Source: a virus | Strand: one strand, 5' to 3' | IMG/VR virus record: IMGVR_UViG_3300042894_001507 | Span: 1 to 26,308 of that record | DNA: 26,308 nucleotides | Shown here: positions 15,566 to 22,958 of the stretch, piece after piece | How the letters are laid out: each line of letters starts with the position of its first letter | Numbering within the stretch: the first letter of the stretch is position 1 | Translations under genes and position numbers: made by a program | Notes under the pieces: generated by a model | What the model was told of the DNA's origin: nothing | Databases searched by the model: none | Seen by the model: the letters and a program-made list of their open reading frames with translations, nothing else

Positions 15566-15566
15566 A

Positions 15567-16124
15567 ATGGAAGCAATCGCATCAGTACCCCCAATTACCA
15601 TTGGTGGCAATTGGGTAGATCAAGTTAAAGATAGTATCCCTGACACAGCAAAAGATATTCGTTTGAACCTGGATAGTGTTATCAATCGTAGTCCGTTTGA
15701 TCCAGTAGATACACACGCAATCGCATACGTGTCTGCATTGGCTTCAAGTAATGGCGGTCTAGCATTTGAGATTGAAATGAACGGTCCATTGTTCAATGAC
15801 GAAGTAGCACGTGAGGCAGCAAAGACCGCGGCCGCATTGATGGGCCAAAACAACGTATGGTATCCATTCGTTGAAATGTGTGATGATCCTGAATTAAAGG
15901 GATTGCCTGCAGGCCTACGTATGAACGCATATGCTAACAACGGTGGCACAACTAAGAAGCAATTTGAAATGTACACCTTAGCCGCAAGTATTATCGGTAA
16001 GTGCCACTTCTGTGTTAAAGCACACTATGAAGCATTGAAGAAAGAAGGCTTGACTGTGCAACAGTTACAGCACATTGGTAAGATTGCGGCGACTATCAAC
16101 GCAATCGGCAAAGTAGCTATTTGA
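15567..16124 (+). CDS. ahpD: AhpD-family alkylhydroperoxidase
   Basis: 185 residues. The signature KCHFCVKAHYE gives redox C146 and C149 and H153, with an upstream Glu at 134. This matches the proton-relay layout of mycobacterial AhpD (C130, C133, H137, E118), although the position-132 His is shifted: here CHFC rather than CSHC. AhpD recycles AhpC or acts itself as a weak peroxidase; the phage AhpC at 10783 has the AhpD-type CPC tail. It ends the heptose operon, and its 3' end overlaps the convergent methyltransferase gene by eight bases, leaving no room for a terminator. The pairing with AhpC is inference. Confidence 0.9.
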   Translation: MEAIASVPPITIGGNWVDQVKDSIPDTAKDIRLNLDSVINRSPFDPVDTHAIAYVSALASSNGGLAFEIEMNGPLFNDEVAREAAKTAAALMGQNNVWYPFVEMCDDPELKGLPAGLRMNAYANNGGTTKKQFEMYTLAASIIGKCHFCVKAHYEALKKEGLTVQQLQHIGKIAATINAIGKVAI

Positions 16125-16668
16125 TACCGATAATCATATATCGTTCATAGCCCCAATCATCATAATTGATTGGCAAAGTACCCGCAAACTTTAAATGAGT
16201 TAGCGGGTATTTTTCTATGAACGACTCATATGTTGGGCTAGGATTATTGACGTACCAAGGATAACCACTGTCTACTATGTTACTGGACTGAATACAGACT
16301 AATGTGCCGGCTGTAATGTTATCAAACCAAATACTAGAGTCCATATGCTCACAGCTACAGTTAATAACAACGTCAAACCCCTGACTTGACACTGTGTTTG
16401 CATCTCCCACTTCGTGTCGCATTATGCATTCAATGACTGAATAACTATTGATCTTGTCTGCGGCAGCAATAGCTTCACTATCAATATCAATGCCTTTAAT
16501 CTGTCTGTAAAGTTTAGGTTGTCTGGACATCATTATAAATCCAGTAATATCAATCCAACACCCTAGAATCATTACGGTAGCGTCTTGTAGAACATTAGGC
16601 TCTAGGTTCTCACAGAGCCATATCTTGCTCTTAATCTGCCCGTGACTAAAGCTATCAGTATCAATCAT
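16117..16668 (-). CDS. Class I SAM methyltransferase-like protein
   Basis: 183 residues. VMILGCWIDITGF is a loose version of motif I (GxGxG is replaced by GCWIDITG), followed by KGIDIDSEAIAAADKIN, which has the acidic residue expected at the end of strand 2, and FDVVINCSCEHM at motif IV. It reads as a Rossmann methyltransferase fold, but the degenerate motif I makes SAM binding uncertain. I chose ATG at 16668; the open frame starts with an in-frame TTG at 16686 that overlaps the upstream gene. It is last in a minus-strand operon and convergent with ahpD. Substrate unknown; the phage metK could feed it. Confidence 0.65.
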   Translation of the reverse strand: MIDTDSFSHGQIKSKIWLCENLEPNVLQDATVMILGCWIDITGFIMMSRQPKLYRQIKGIDIDSEAIAAADKINSYSVIECIMRHEVGDANTVSSQGFDVVINCSCEHMDSSIWFDNITAGTLVCIQSSNIVDSGYPWYVNNPSPTYESFIEKYPLTHLKFAGTLPINYDDWGYERYMIIGIK

Positions 16669-16673
16669 GATGA

Positions 16674-17234
16674 TTAAAACTTCCAAACATCCTCAAACTG
16701 TTGTCCAAAGAAATTAGAATAAGGAAATCTCACACTTAACACTAGTCTGTTAGTAGGTTTGTAATTATCGATTCCATGAACAATATCAGTTCTAACAAAT
16801 GTAGGACGATCTATAACAGTTGAGTCTATTTTTTCTAATTTAGTAAAGTCTATGACTTTACTAGCCGGAATATTTTCAAACCCGTAATGTCCGTTATCAA
16901 AATTATTATCTGGACAACTATACCAATCCATTGTAGTGTTCTCATATCCGGATATAGGTATGTTTAACCCAATAGGTGATCTAAAAGTACTGACACCATC
17001 GGCATGTGGTTGTAGACTGCTATTTGGTGGAGTTAGATAAAATCTACAAAATCTAATAGAAATTTTCTTCTTACTTTCAATAAAGTTATAGAACGTAGGT
17101 GTGTTTTGTTTAAACCAAGTATAAGGTTCTCCCCAGTATCTTGTATTTTGTATAACTCTGTTCATTGATGCTAATTCTAATTCTACTCGCATCTGTTCAA
17201 AATTATCAACCTCTAATTTTTTATACAGCAACAT
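16674..17234 (-). CDS. 2OG-Fe(II) oxygenase-like protein
   Basis: 186 residues with the double-stranded beta-helix iron motif HxD...H...R: H77-A-D79 in SLQPHADG, H153 in DIVHGIDN, and R163 or R169 that could bind 2-oxoglutarate. Such enzymes hydroxylate proteins, nucleic acids or small molecules. It overlaps the next-upstream gene (17221) by 14 bases. That neighbour has the same motif layout, so the two are probably paralogous or complementary. The substrate cannot be told from the sequence, and the overall sequence similarity to named 2OG families is only motif level. Confidence 0.6.
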   Translation of the reverse strand: MLLYKKLEVDNFEQMRVELELASMNRVIQNTRYWGEPYTWFKQNTPTFYNFIESKKKISIRFCRFYLTPPNSSLQPHADGVSTFRSPIGLNIPISGYENTTMDWYSCPDNNFDNGHYGFENIPASKVIDFTKLEKIDSTVIDRPTFVRTDIVHGIDNYKPTNRLVLSVRFPYSNFFGQQFEDVWKF

Positions 17235-17715
17235 TTATTAACTCTCCGTTAAAATGCATTTCTCTAAGGGTGCTGTATGAATGATTCTTAAATCCTATAG
17301 ATAGCATTAGTCTTTCTTTTTCAGGATTTTTATTTTCTATACCGTGCGGCTTCATAACATTAAGCAGAGTAAAGTTATTTGTCTTATATCCTATAGGTTC
17401 TAGTGTCTTGTTTATATACATGTAAGACTGAAACCCTACAGTTTCTTCAAATAAAGGCATGTTAATAGATGCGATTCTAAAAACATCAGTATGGATAGGA
17501 TAAATTCTTAGTGGGGGAGTTTTTAAAAATCCACAGCACGTAAAAGGAGCATTTATTAGTTTAGAAAGTTCTGTTCTTAAAAAAGAACTAGCATCACAAC
17601 GCAACACCTTTGCAGGACTCATGTAATAGTTTTCAGCAACAGATGCCTCTTCATACATTAACGATAGCAGATGTTTAGGTGAGTAATCTAGATTCAAATA
17701 ATAATCGTCTAACAT
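17221..17715 (-). CDS. Second 2OG-Fe(II) oxygenase-like protein
   Basis: 164 residues. H75-T-D77 in IYPIHTDVF, H124 in KPHGIEN, and R135 in KERLMLSIGF follow the iron/2-oxoglutarate layout of the neighbouring protein, with LTPPNSS...HAD there and KTPPLRIYPIHTD here. The N-terminal half is poorly alignable. It overlaps the GNAT-like gene by seven bases upstream and its partner by 14 bases downstream. The two may form a heteromeric or sequential hydroxylation system; this is speculative. Confidence 0.55.
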   Translation of the reverse strand: MLDDYYLNLDYSPKHLLSLMYEEASVAENYYMSPAKVLRCDASSFLRTELSKLINAPFTCCGFLKTPPLRIYPIHTDVFRIASINMPLFEETVGFQSYMYINKTLEPIGYKTNNFTLLNVMKPHGIENKNPEKERLMLSIGFKNHSYSTLREMHFNGELINVAV

Positions 17716-18305
17716 TTAATAGTAGTCCAGTCAAATTCAAAGTTTTTGTCAAGCTTTTCGTATATAACCCACTGCGGGGTGTATTGAATCATTACAAGGA
17801 ATAGAACTTCTTCTACACCGGTGTAGAACATATGCTTTGGTTCTCTGTTATTGATTCTGTTGTTCTTCTCACCCAATCGATTACGTTTGAAGATTTCTAT
17901 GATGTTTTTATTGTAGTCATTGAATGAAAGTGCTACCAACTTAACTTGTCGTTCTATGCACCATTTTTTATGTTCTACTAATAGATAGTCCCTATGTAGT
18001 GACAAATGACGATAAGTTTGGTCAACCCAAGTTCTGACGCCTGCTAATGCAATGTCACTATTGAAATCACTTATATAAACTCCACCACAGGCGGCTATTT
18101 TGTCACCGTCAAACAAGACAAAGAATTCTCCGTTTACTCCGTTGAACCTGTTAGTGTTCTCTAGTATGTAGGGAAGCGTATGCTGATTATTCACATCGTC
18201 ACTCCACATATTTGATGACGATTGTTTGTCATGCAATAATGATTGTTCCTTGCAAAAAGTAAGGAACTGTTGTTTATCTATTGATTTGTAGGTCTTTATT
18301 TGCAT
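17709..18305 (-). CDS. GNAT-like acetyltransferase
   Basis: 198 residues from the ATG at 18305. A central beta-strand block (GEFFVLFDGDKIAACGGVYIS), followed by a WVDQTYRHLSLHRDYLLVEHKKWCIE helix, then VKLVALSFNDYNKNIIEIFKRN, has the N-acetyltransferase order, although the usual QxxGxG/A acetyl-CoA loop is not clear. It leads the minus-strand operon behind a perfect TATAAATA box. Upstream in-frame ATGs at 18344 and 18359 would overlap the divergent desaturase and bypass this promoter; 18305 with CAAGAA upstream fits better. Substrate unknown. Confidence 0.55.
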   Translation of the reverse strand: MQIKTYKSIDKQQFLTFCKEQSLLHDKQSSSNMWSDDVNNQHTLPYILENTNRFNGVNGEFFVLFDGDKIAACGGVYISDFNSDIALAGVRTWVDQTYRHLSLHRDYLLVEHKKWCIERQVKLVALSFNDYNKNIIEIFKRNRLGEKNNRINNREPKHMFYTGVEEVLFLVMIQYTPQWVIYEKLDKNFEFDWTTIKC

Positions 18306-18321
18306 GGGCGTATTCTTGTAA

Positions 18322-18335
18322 GATAAATATTTATA
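18322..18335. promoter_or_regulatory. Overlapping divergent late promoters (palindromic box)
   Basis: On the minus strand TATAAATA (18335-18328) precedes the GNAT-like gene at 18305. On the plus strand GATAAATA (18322-18329) ends five bases before the desaturase ATG at 18335. The shared core is the 12-bp palindrome ATAAATATTTAT, so a single site can be read in both directions. The plus box would place the transcript start at or near the ATG. Confidence 0.55.
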
Positions 18336-19087
18336 TGTTTTCATCCAATGCCCAAACAATTACCAAAATTCAAATGATTACCGGATTGTTGTCAATAGCC
18401 GGGCTATTTTATTTCGACTTTACTCTGTCAAACGTTATCTTGCTACTTGTTAGTTTCTACATTTACAGTGTTATAGGGGTTGGCTTAACACTACACAGAT
18501 ACTATTCACATAAATCATTTGAATTTAGATTTGAATTTATGAAATGGATATGTACATTTATTGCAATACTATCCGGACGAGCTAGTATCCTAGGATGGGT
18601 TTATGTTCATAGATTGCATCACGCACACTCTGACACTGAAAAGGACCCGCACGGCCCCGGCAACATTGGATTTAAATTGTTTAACTTCAAACACATAGAA
18701 TCTACTGCAGGAAAGATGAATGTATTCTTAGTCAAGGACTTAATGAACAAACAGCATATTTTTATACACGATTACTATCTTGCTATAATCTTGGCATTCG
18801 TTTTTGTCTTAGCTATATTTGGTCTAGACGTAGCGTATTTCGTTTGGGTTCTACCCGTGTTTTTAGTACAAATGAGCCAGAATAGTTTTAACTATTTTGC
18901 ACATACATATGGTTATAGAAACTACGAGACAAAAGATACCAGTAGTAACAACGCATTGTTATGGCCGTTGATAATGGGTGATGCTTGGCATAACAATCAT
19001 CACGGTAATCCTGCTTCTATGACTACACAAATGAAATGGTGGGAAATTGATCCTGCTGGTTATCTTATTAGGATGATTAGAAGATGA
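18335..19087 (+). CDS. Membrane fatty-acid (acyl-CoA/acyl-lipid) desaturase, first of a tandem pair
   Basis: 250 residues with membrane stretches around 13-28, 32-54, 70-90, 145-180. Di-iron His boxes: H54-x4-H59 in HRYYSHKSF, H92-x2-HH in HRLHHAHSD, H190 (AHTYG) and H219-x2-HH in HNNHHGNP. This is the delta-9 type desaturase layout, which inserts a cis double bond into acyl chains using oxygen. I chose ATG 18335 rather than an ORF extension to 18281, which would lie over the divergent gene. The first ~45 residues are more divergent from the second copy. The stop overlaps the next start (ATGA). A role in changing host membrane or virion lipids is inferred. Confidence 0.9.
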   Translation: MFSSNAQTITKIQMITGLLSIAGLFYFDFTLSNVILLLVSFYIYSVIGVGLTLHRYYSHKSFEFRFEFMKWICTFIAILSGRASILGWVYVHRLHHAHSDTEKDPHGPGNIGFKLFNFKHIESTAGKMNVFLVKDLMNKQHIFIHDYYLAIILAFVFVLAIFGLDVAYFVWVLPVFLVQMSQNSFNYFAHTYGYRNYETKDTSSNNALLWPLIMGDAWHNNHHGNPASMTTQMKWWEIDPAGYLIRMIRR

Positions 19088-19839
19088 AACAATATTTGTA
19101 TCCAAGAGAATGGTTTTTCATAGTAATGCAGGTTATTGCTAGCATTGTCACAGTGTGGGCAATCTTTAATCCTGCAGGGATAAATTATTGGTTGACAGCG
19201 TTGTTTGGCTACTTTTTGATAACATGCTTAGGAGTGTCTGTCACGTTTCATAGACTATTAACTCACAAATCCTACAAATTAGCGAAACCATTAGAATATG
19301 TTTTTAGCTATCTAGGAAATTTAGGATGCACAGGTAGTTCTGTGGGTTGGGTCTTTGTACATAGAACACATCACAAATTTGCAGACAAGCCCGGCGATCC
19401 TCATAGTCCTGTTGTCATGGGCCCATTAGGGGCAATAATTGGAGACTATACAAGCAAGTTTAATAAGTGGGGAGTCAGAGATATCATCAATGATCCTGTA
19501 CATAGATTCATGCATGAATATTACATGCTAGTAGTATTAGCAACAGTGCTTGTTCTATACATGATTGATCCATTGTTATCTGTTTATCTATTCTGGATTC
19601 CAATGTTCTTAAACACAGTAGCGTCTAGATTGAGTAACTGGATCGACCATGACCCTAAATTTGGTACAAGATCCGATAAAAGCAAAGATCAATCTCATAA
19701 TGTCTGGTGGTGGGCATTGTTAACATTCGGTGAAGGTTGGCACAACAATCATCATTTATATCCCGGTGACTATAGAATCGGAAGAAAATGGTGGCAAATT
19801 GATATCGGTGCGTATGTCATACACCTAGTGCGTAAATAA
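19084..19839 (+). CDS. Membrane fatty-acid desaturase, second of the pair
   Basis: 251 residues with the same architecture. His boxes H56-x4-H61 in HRLLTHKSYK, H93-x2-HH in HRTHHKFAD, H189 (WIDHDP) and H220-x2-HH in HNNHHLYPG; the hydrophobic N-terminal helices and PHSP/DPHG loops are preserved. The same-length neighbour suggests an old duplication with divergence, perhaps to act on different positions or chain lengths. Coupled to the first by ATGA. The 27 bases to the convergent PP-loop gene are AT-rich and hold no hairpin-plus-U terminator that I can see. Confidence 0.9.
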   Translation: MKQYLYPREWFFIVMQVIASIVTVWAIFNPAGINYWLTALFGYFLITCLGVSVTFHRLLTHKSYKLAKPLEYVFSYLGNLGCTGSSVGWVFVHRTHHKFADKPGDPHSPVVMGPLGAIIGDYTSKFNKWGVRDIINDPVHRFMHEYYMLVVLATVLVLYMIDPLLSVYLFWIPMFLNTVASRLSNWIDHDPKFGTRSDKSKDQSHNVWWWALLTFGEGWHNNHHLYPGDYRIGRKWWQIDIGAYVIHLVRK

Positions 19840-19866
19840 TCTAATTATTAAGTTTATTAAAACTTT

Positions 19867-20778
19867 TTAACCCAAGATATCTTTACGTAACTCATCATAA
19901 GTCCTCAAATGTTCTTGTCTATAAAGTAATCCATTGTTTTTATTAGACAAGAATTTTTCAAACTCGGATACCAATGATGTTATCTTTTCAAATCCGGTCG
20001 CTTTAGTACGATTAATCATGTCAGGAAATACTTCTTTGTATCCTTGCAATTTAGTAGAAGAAACTCCAGACTTTCCAATTATACCATCATTAGTCAATAA
20101 TTTAAACCATTCTAAATTAGTATAAGCCCATACTAATCCGGGTCGCCATTTAAACCAAATGGGTATACCTGGCTTATCTATTGCTAATAAGAATTTACTA
20201 GTCCCAGTAAATAGTTCCATATCACCATATCCCCAGGATCCTTTAACTGAATAATCAATACCTTGATTTCTAAACCACCATGGATCTCCTTGCCCTAATA
20301 CAGGTATACCATCGGCAATCTCTAAGAAATTTAAATAGGGTAGAGCAGCTGGTCTATCTATTTCCGATAACTCCGAATACCGCTCGGCATCATTTTCATA
20401 AAATTTAGCAAGATTGAAATCGATTATCTTGTAATCAACCCCTAACATATTACAAATGGTTACAGCATAGCTAACATCATACAGATTAAAATCATTCTCA
20501 TACCTATATATAATCACATCAATAGGGTAACCAATAGCCAGATAACTTCTTAATACAACCTCACTATCAGCACCTCCTGAAAAAAGCAATGTAAGTTTTC
20601 TGTTCGGATATGTATCAACTGTAGACTGTGCTACCTTAATTAATTCTTCTTTATAAGTTCCGATTTGAGATAAGCATTTTCCGTAATTTGTTTTAAAGGG
20701 TTTATTCGGAACATATCTTCCGTTTATGGGATCGTCACCGTATTGCCAATTATACCAATTATTTTCTGAGAAAATCAT
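19867..20778 (-). CDS. PP-loop ATP pyrophosphatase-like protein (minus-strand member of a divergent pair)
   Basis: 303 residues. LLFSGGADSEVVLRSYL is the SGGxDS PP-loop that binds ATP alpha-phosphates in AANH-type enzymes (asparagine synthetase C-domain, QueC, tRNA thiolases). The following strand DVIIYRYEND and GVDYKIIDFN fit the Rossmann-like order, and VLGQGDPWWF is a plausible second conserved loop. There are no QueC zinc Cys. The ATG at 20778 lies directly after TATAAATATTC; an in-frame TTG at 20796 would run through the late-promoter box. Substrate unknown; the enzyme would activate a carboxyl or amide as an adenylate. Converges on the desaturases. Confidence 0.75.
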   Translation of the reverse strand: MIFSENNWYNWQYGDDPINGRYVPNKPFKTNYGKCLSQIGTYKEELIKVAQSTVDTYPNRKLTLLFSGGADSEVVLRSYLAIGYPIDVIIYRYENDFNLYDVSYAVTICNMLGVDYKIIDFNLAKFYENDAERYSELSEIDRPAALPYLNFLEIADGIPVLGQGDPWWFRNQGIDYSVKGSWGYGDMELFTGTSKFLLAIDKPGIPIWFKWRPGLVWAYTNLEWFKLLTNDGIIGKSGVSSTKLQGYKEVFPDMINRTKATGFEKITSLVSEFEKFLSNKNNGLLYRQEHLRTYDELRKDILG

Positions 20779-20783
20779 ATGAA

Positions 20784-20802
20784 TATTTATAGACAATAAA
20801 TA
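20784..20802. promoter_or_regulatory. Divergent late promoter boxes between the PP-loop genes
   Basis: Minus-strand TATAAATA (20791-20784) and plus-strand AATAAATA (20795-20802) are three bases apart, pointing outwards. The minus box ends five bases before its ATG. The minus start region TATAAATATTCATATG resembles GATAAATATTTATATG at the desaturase start. Confidence 0.55.
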
Positions 20803-20824
20803 CGTAAAGAAATAATACAGATGT

Positions 20825-22006
20825 ATGATATTGACAAGTAAAATTAACGGACATTACATTGTTGATGGTAATGTAATCAATAATAAACTGCAAGCAATTA
20901 TTGCAGCCAGTGAAACCAACAGTCACATTCAATGGAAATATTTTGATGATGTCTTTAGCACCTCAACAGGTTTATTTAATAACCACGATGTAACATTAAA
21001 AGAACTGTATAGCTCTAGAGCCCAACAGTTGCGAGATACCTATGACTATCTTATATTAAATTATAGCGGAGGTAGTGATAGTCATAATATACTAATGACT
21101 TTTTTAGAATACAATATCAAATTAGATCATGTTTACATTCAATGGCCTGAACGTCTAATGGATAAAGGAATTTATGTACCTAATAGTGTAGATAAATCTA
21201 ATGCAAATTTTCATAGTGAATGGGATTTGGTATTAAAAAAAGATTTAGAATGGCTTGGTAAAAAGCATCCGGAAATCAAGATTGAAATAGCTGATTGGAC
21301 TGCTACCGTAACGGAACAATTTTATAAAGACGACATTTTTGCAAATGATGTTAGCAATTTACCTAGTATTGCTAGATCACAAAAGCAAAACACATTTAGT
21401 CCTATAGAAGGTAAACTTGCGTTACAAGGTAAAAAAGTAGCAAGTATATTTGGAGTAGATAAACCTAGTATAGTTAAAAAAGGCGACAACTGGTTTTTTT
21501 ACTTCAGTGACACTGCATGTATGGCTCAACCGAATCCGGATAATCCATATGGTACAGAGTATTTTTATTGGAGTCCTAATTTTCCAGACATTGCAATTTC
21601 ACAAGCATATGCAATGAAAAGATATTTTAAAAACAATCCTGACAAAATTTATTTGATACAAAATCCTCCTGAAAGAGCGCAACTAGATCCTACATATAAT
21701 ACTAGAACATATTCTCAGCGTTACAATGAATACTCTCAAGTTTCTGATATAGCAAAACTAGTCTGTTATCCATACTGGGATTTTAATAGATTTCAGGCAG
21801 ACAAGCCATTTGCTATACTCGATGGATTTAAAATGGGTACAAGGGCGTGGGATAATATTCTTACAGAAATACCTGGTTTTAACCGAGTTCAGCAAGCATG
21901 GGAGTATCATTGGAAAAGTTACTTAAAACAAATAGATATGAAATTTATGAGAAGTCAAGATACAGTTAATGTTTGTAGAACTAATTGGCATTACATAGGC
22001 CAATAA
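20825..22006 (+). CDS. PP-loop ATP pyrophosphatase-like protein (plus-strand partner)
   Basis: 393 residues. LILNYSGGSDSHNILMTFL carries the SGGSDS PP-loop; HVYIQWPERL follows as the next strand. Further conserved-looking parts are WFFYFSDTACMAQPNPDNPYG and DRYSQ...CYPYWDFNRFQ. It resembles the divergent partner only in the PP-loop and general order, not in length. The ATG has only a weak ribosome site. The stop sits in AATAAATA for the next gene. Paired ATP-activating enzymes suggest one pathway for a small-molecule or nucleic-acid modification; no substrate can be named. Confidence 0.7.
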   Translation: MILTSKINGHYIVDGNVINNKLQAIIAASETNSHIQWKYFDDVFSTSTGLFNNHDVTLKELYSSRAQQLRDTYDYLILNYSGGSDSHNILMTFLEYNIKLDHVYIQWPERLMDKGIYVPNSVDKSNANFHSEWDLVLKKDLEWLGKKHPEIKIEIADWTATVTEQFYKDDIFANDVSNLPSIARSQKQNTFSPIEGKLALQGKKVASIFGVDKPSIVKKGDNWFFYFSDTACMAQPNPDNPYGTEYFYWSPNFPDIAISQAYAMKRYFKNNPDKIYLIQNPPERAQLDPTYNTRTYSQRYNEYSQVSDIAKLVCYPYWDFNRFQADKPFAILDGFKMGTRAWDNILTEIPGFNRVQQAWEYHWKSYLKQIDMKFMRSQDTVNVCRTNWHYIGQ

Positions 22007-22009
22007 ATA
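22002..22009 (+). promoter_or_regulatory. Late promoter box AATAAATA
   Basis: Box overlaps the TAA stop (22004-22006) of the preceding PP-loop gene. The next ATG (22031) follows with AAGGA, leaving a ~15-base leader. Confidence 0.45.
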
Positions 22010-22030
22010 GATATATTATAAGGAAATAAA

Positions 22031-22948
22031 ATGATATCACTCGTAAAAACACAAACAAGACCTAGCGCAGACATTCCATTCTTTTACCAGACTAAGCTTG
22101 TCAGACCTGAATACGGACCATATTTAAAAGCAAATTATATAGATACTGGTAAACTAGTGAAATTTGATAGAACAATCTCAGAGGATCAGTTGACTATAAC
22201 TTCCATGACAGAATGGGAATCGAAAGAAGCTTTTATTGAATACATCACTGATCCGTTTTGTATAGAAAACTTTTTGAAAATTAGTACAGAGTATGAACAG
22301 TTGAATGGCATAACATCAAAATCAATATCTGATGCTGGATTCACTAAACCAATTTGGAAACAAATAGATGCTAATGATTATTTTAAAGATGTTAAAATTC
22401 CAGATGATTGGGCTAGCCTTGAAGATTTTGTAGATTGGTATTGTACTCAGAGAATGCCTATAATGATTCCTTGGGATGCAAATGTCATACGTAGTGATGA
22501 TGCTGTTGCAATATGCCTGTACCGAAAAGGAAACTATCAGGTAGAGTTTTACATTGAATATCCAAATATGTATATACGCAAGCATTCTCATCCTAGAATG
22601 GAAGTTATTACAATGTCTATGGGAGGGGGAGGAACATGGAAACCTAATGAAGGATCAACGACCAATACAGCTAGTACATGGGGAGGACTTAGTACTAAGT
22701 TAGTTAACGGGGCATATCACGGTGGCGATGCAGACACTACCACCGGTAATGGATTTATTACATTAGCATTCCAACGTTGGGAAAATCCAGAAGAAATGAC
22801 CTCGGCCGCAGTGCAATGGAAGGGCGAATTGCAAGGTGAATGGCAAACAGAATTAATTAAAAAACACTATCCCGAAGCGTTTATGCGTGAAGGGTATGCT
22901 GATATATCAAAGACGATAGAATCGTCATCTACGATAAATACTAAATAA
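22031..22948 (+). CDS. Two-domain protein: ferredoxin-like N-domain plus cupin-like C-region
   Basis: 305 residues. Residues 1-95 (TQTRPSADIPFFYQ, YIDTGKLVKF, ISEDQLTITSMTEWESKEAF, ITDPF) read like an ABM-type dimeric alpha/beta domain and match the complete next protein. Residues ~155-250 have a beta-rich region with YIRKHSHPRMEVITMSMGGGG and GGLSTKLVNGAYHGGD, suggestive of a cupin-like or metal-binding core (HSHP). No catalytic set can be assigned. Preceded by a late box and AAGGA. Could be a minor virion or a monooxygenase-like protein; function unknown. Confidence 0.55.
   Translation: MISLVKTQTRPSADIPFFYQTKLVRPEYGPYLKANYIDTGKLVKFDRTISEDQLTITSMTEWESKEAFIEYITDPFCIENFLKISTEYEQLNGITSKSISDAGFTKPIWKQIDANDYFKDVKIPDDWASLEDFVDWYCTQRMPIMIPWDANVIRSDDAVAICLYRKGNYQVEFYIEYPNMYIRKHSHPRMEVITMSMGGGGTWKPNEGSTTNTASTWGGLSTKLVNGAYHGGDADTTTGNGFITLAFQRWENPEEMTSAAVQWKGELQGEWQTELIKKHYPEAFMREGYADISKTIESSSTINTK
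22933..22940 (+). promoter_or_regulatory. Candidate late promoter box GATAAATA
   Basis: GATAAATA lies in the last codons of the preceding gene, 18 bases before the ATG at 22959, with AAAGGAAA between. Weaker than the other sites because it is inside coding sequence, but it has the same placement as the boxes at 10002 and 22002. Confidence 0.35.
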
Positions 22949-22958
22949 AGGAAATTTT

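Noticed and set aside
16100-16140. Intrinsic terminator between ahpD and the methyltransferase
   Set aside because: Genes overlap by eight bases; no GC stem plus U tract.
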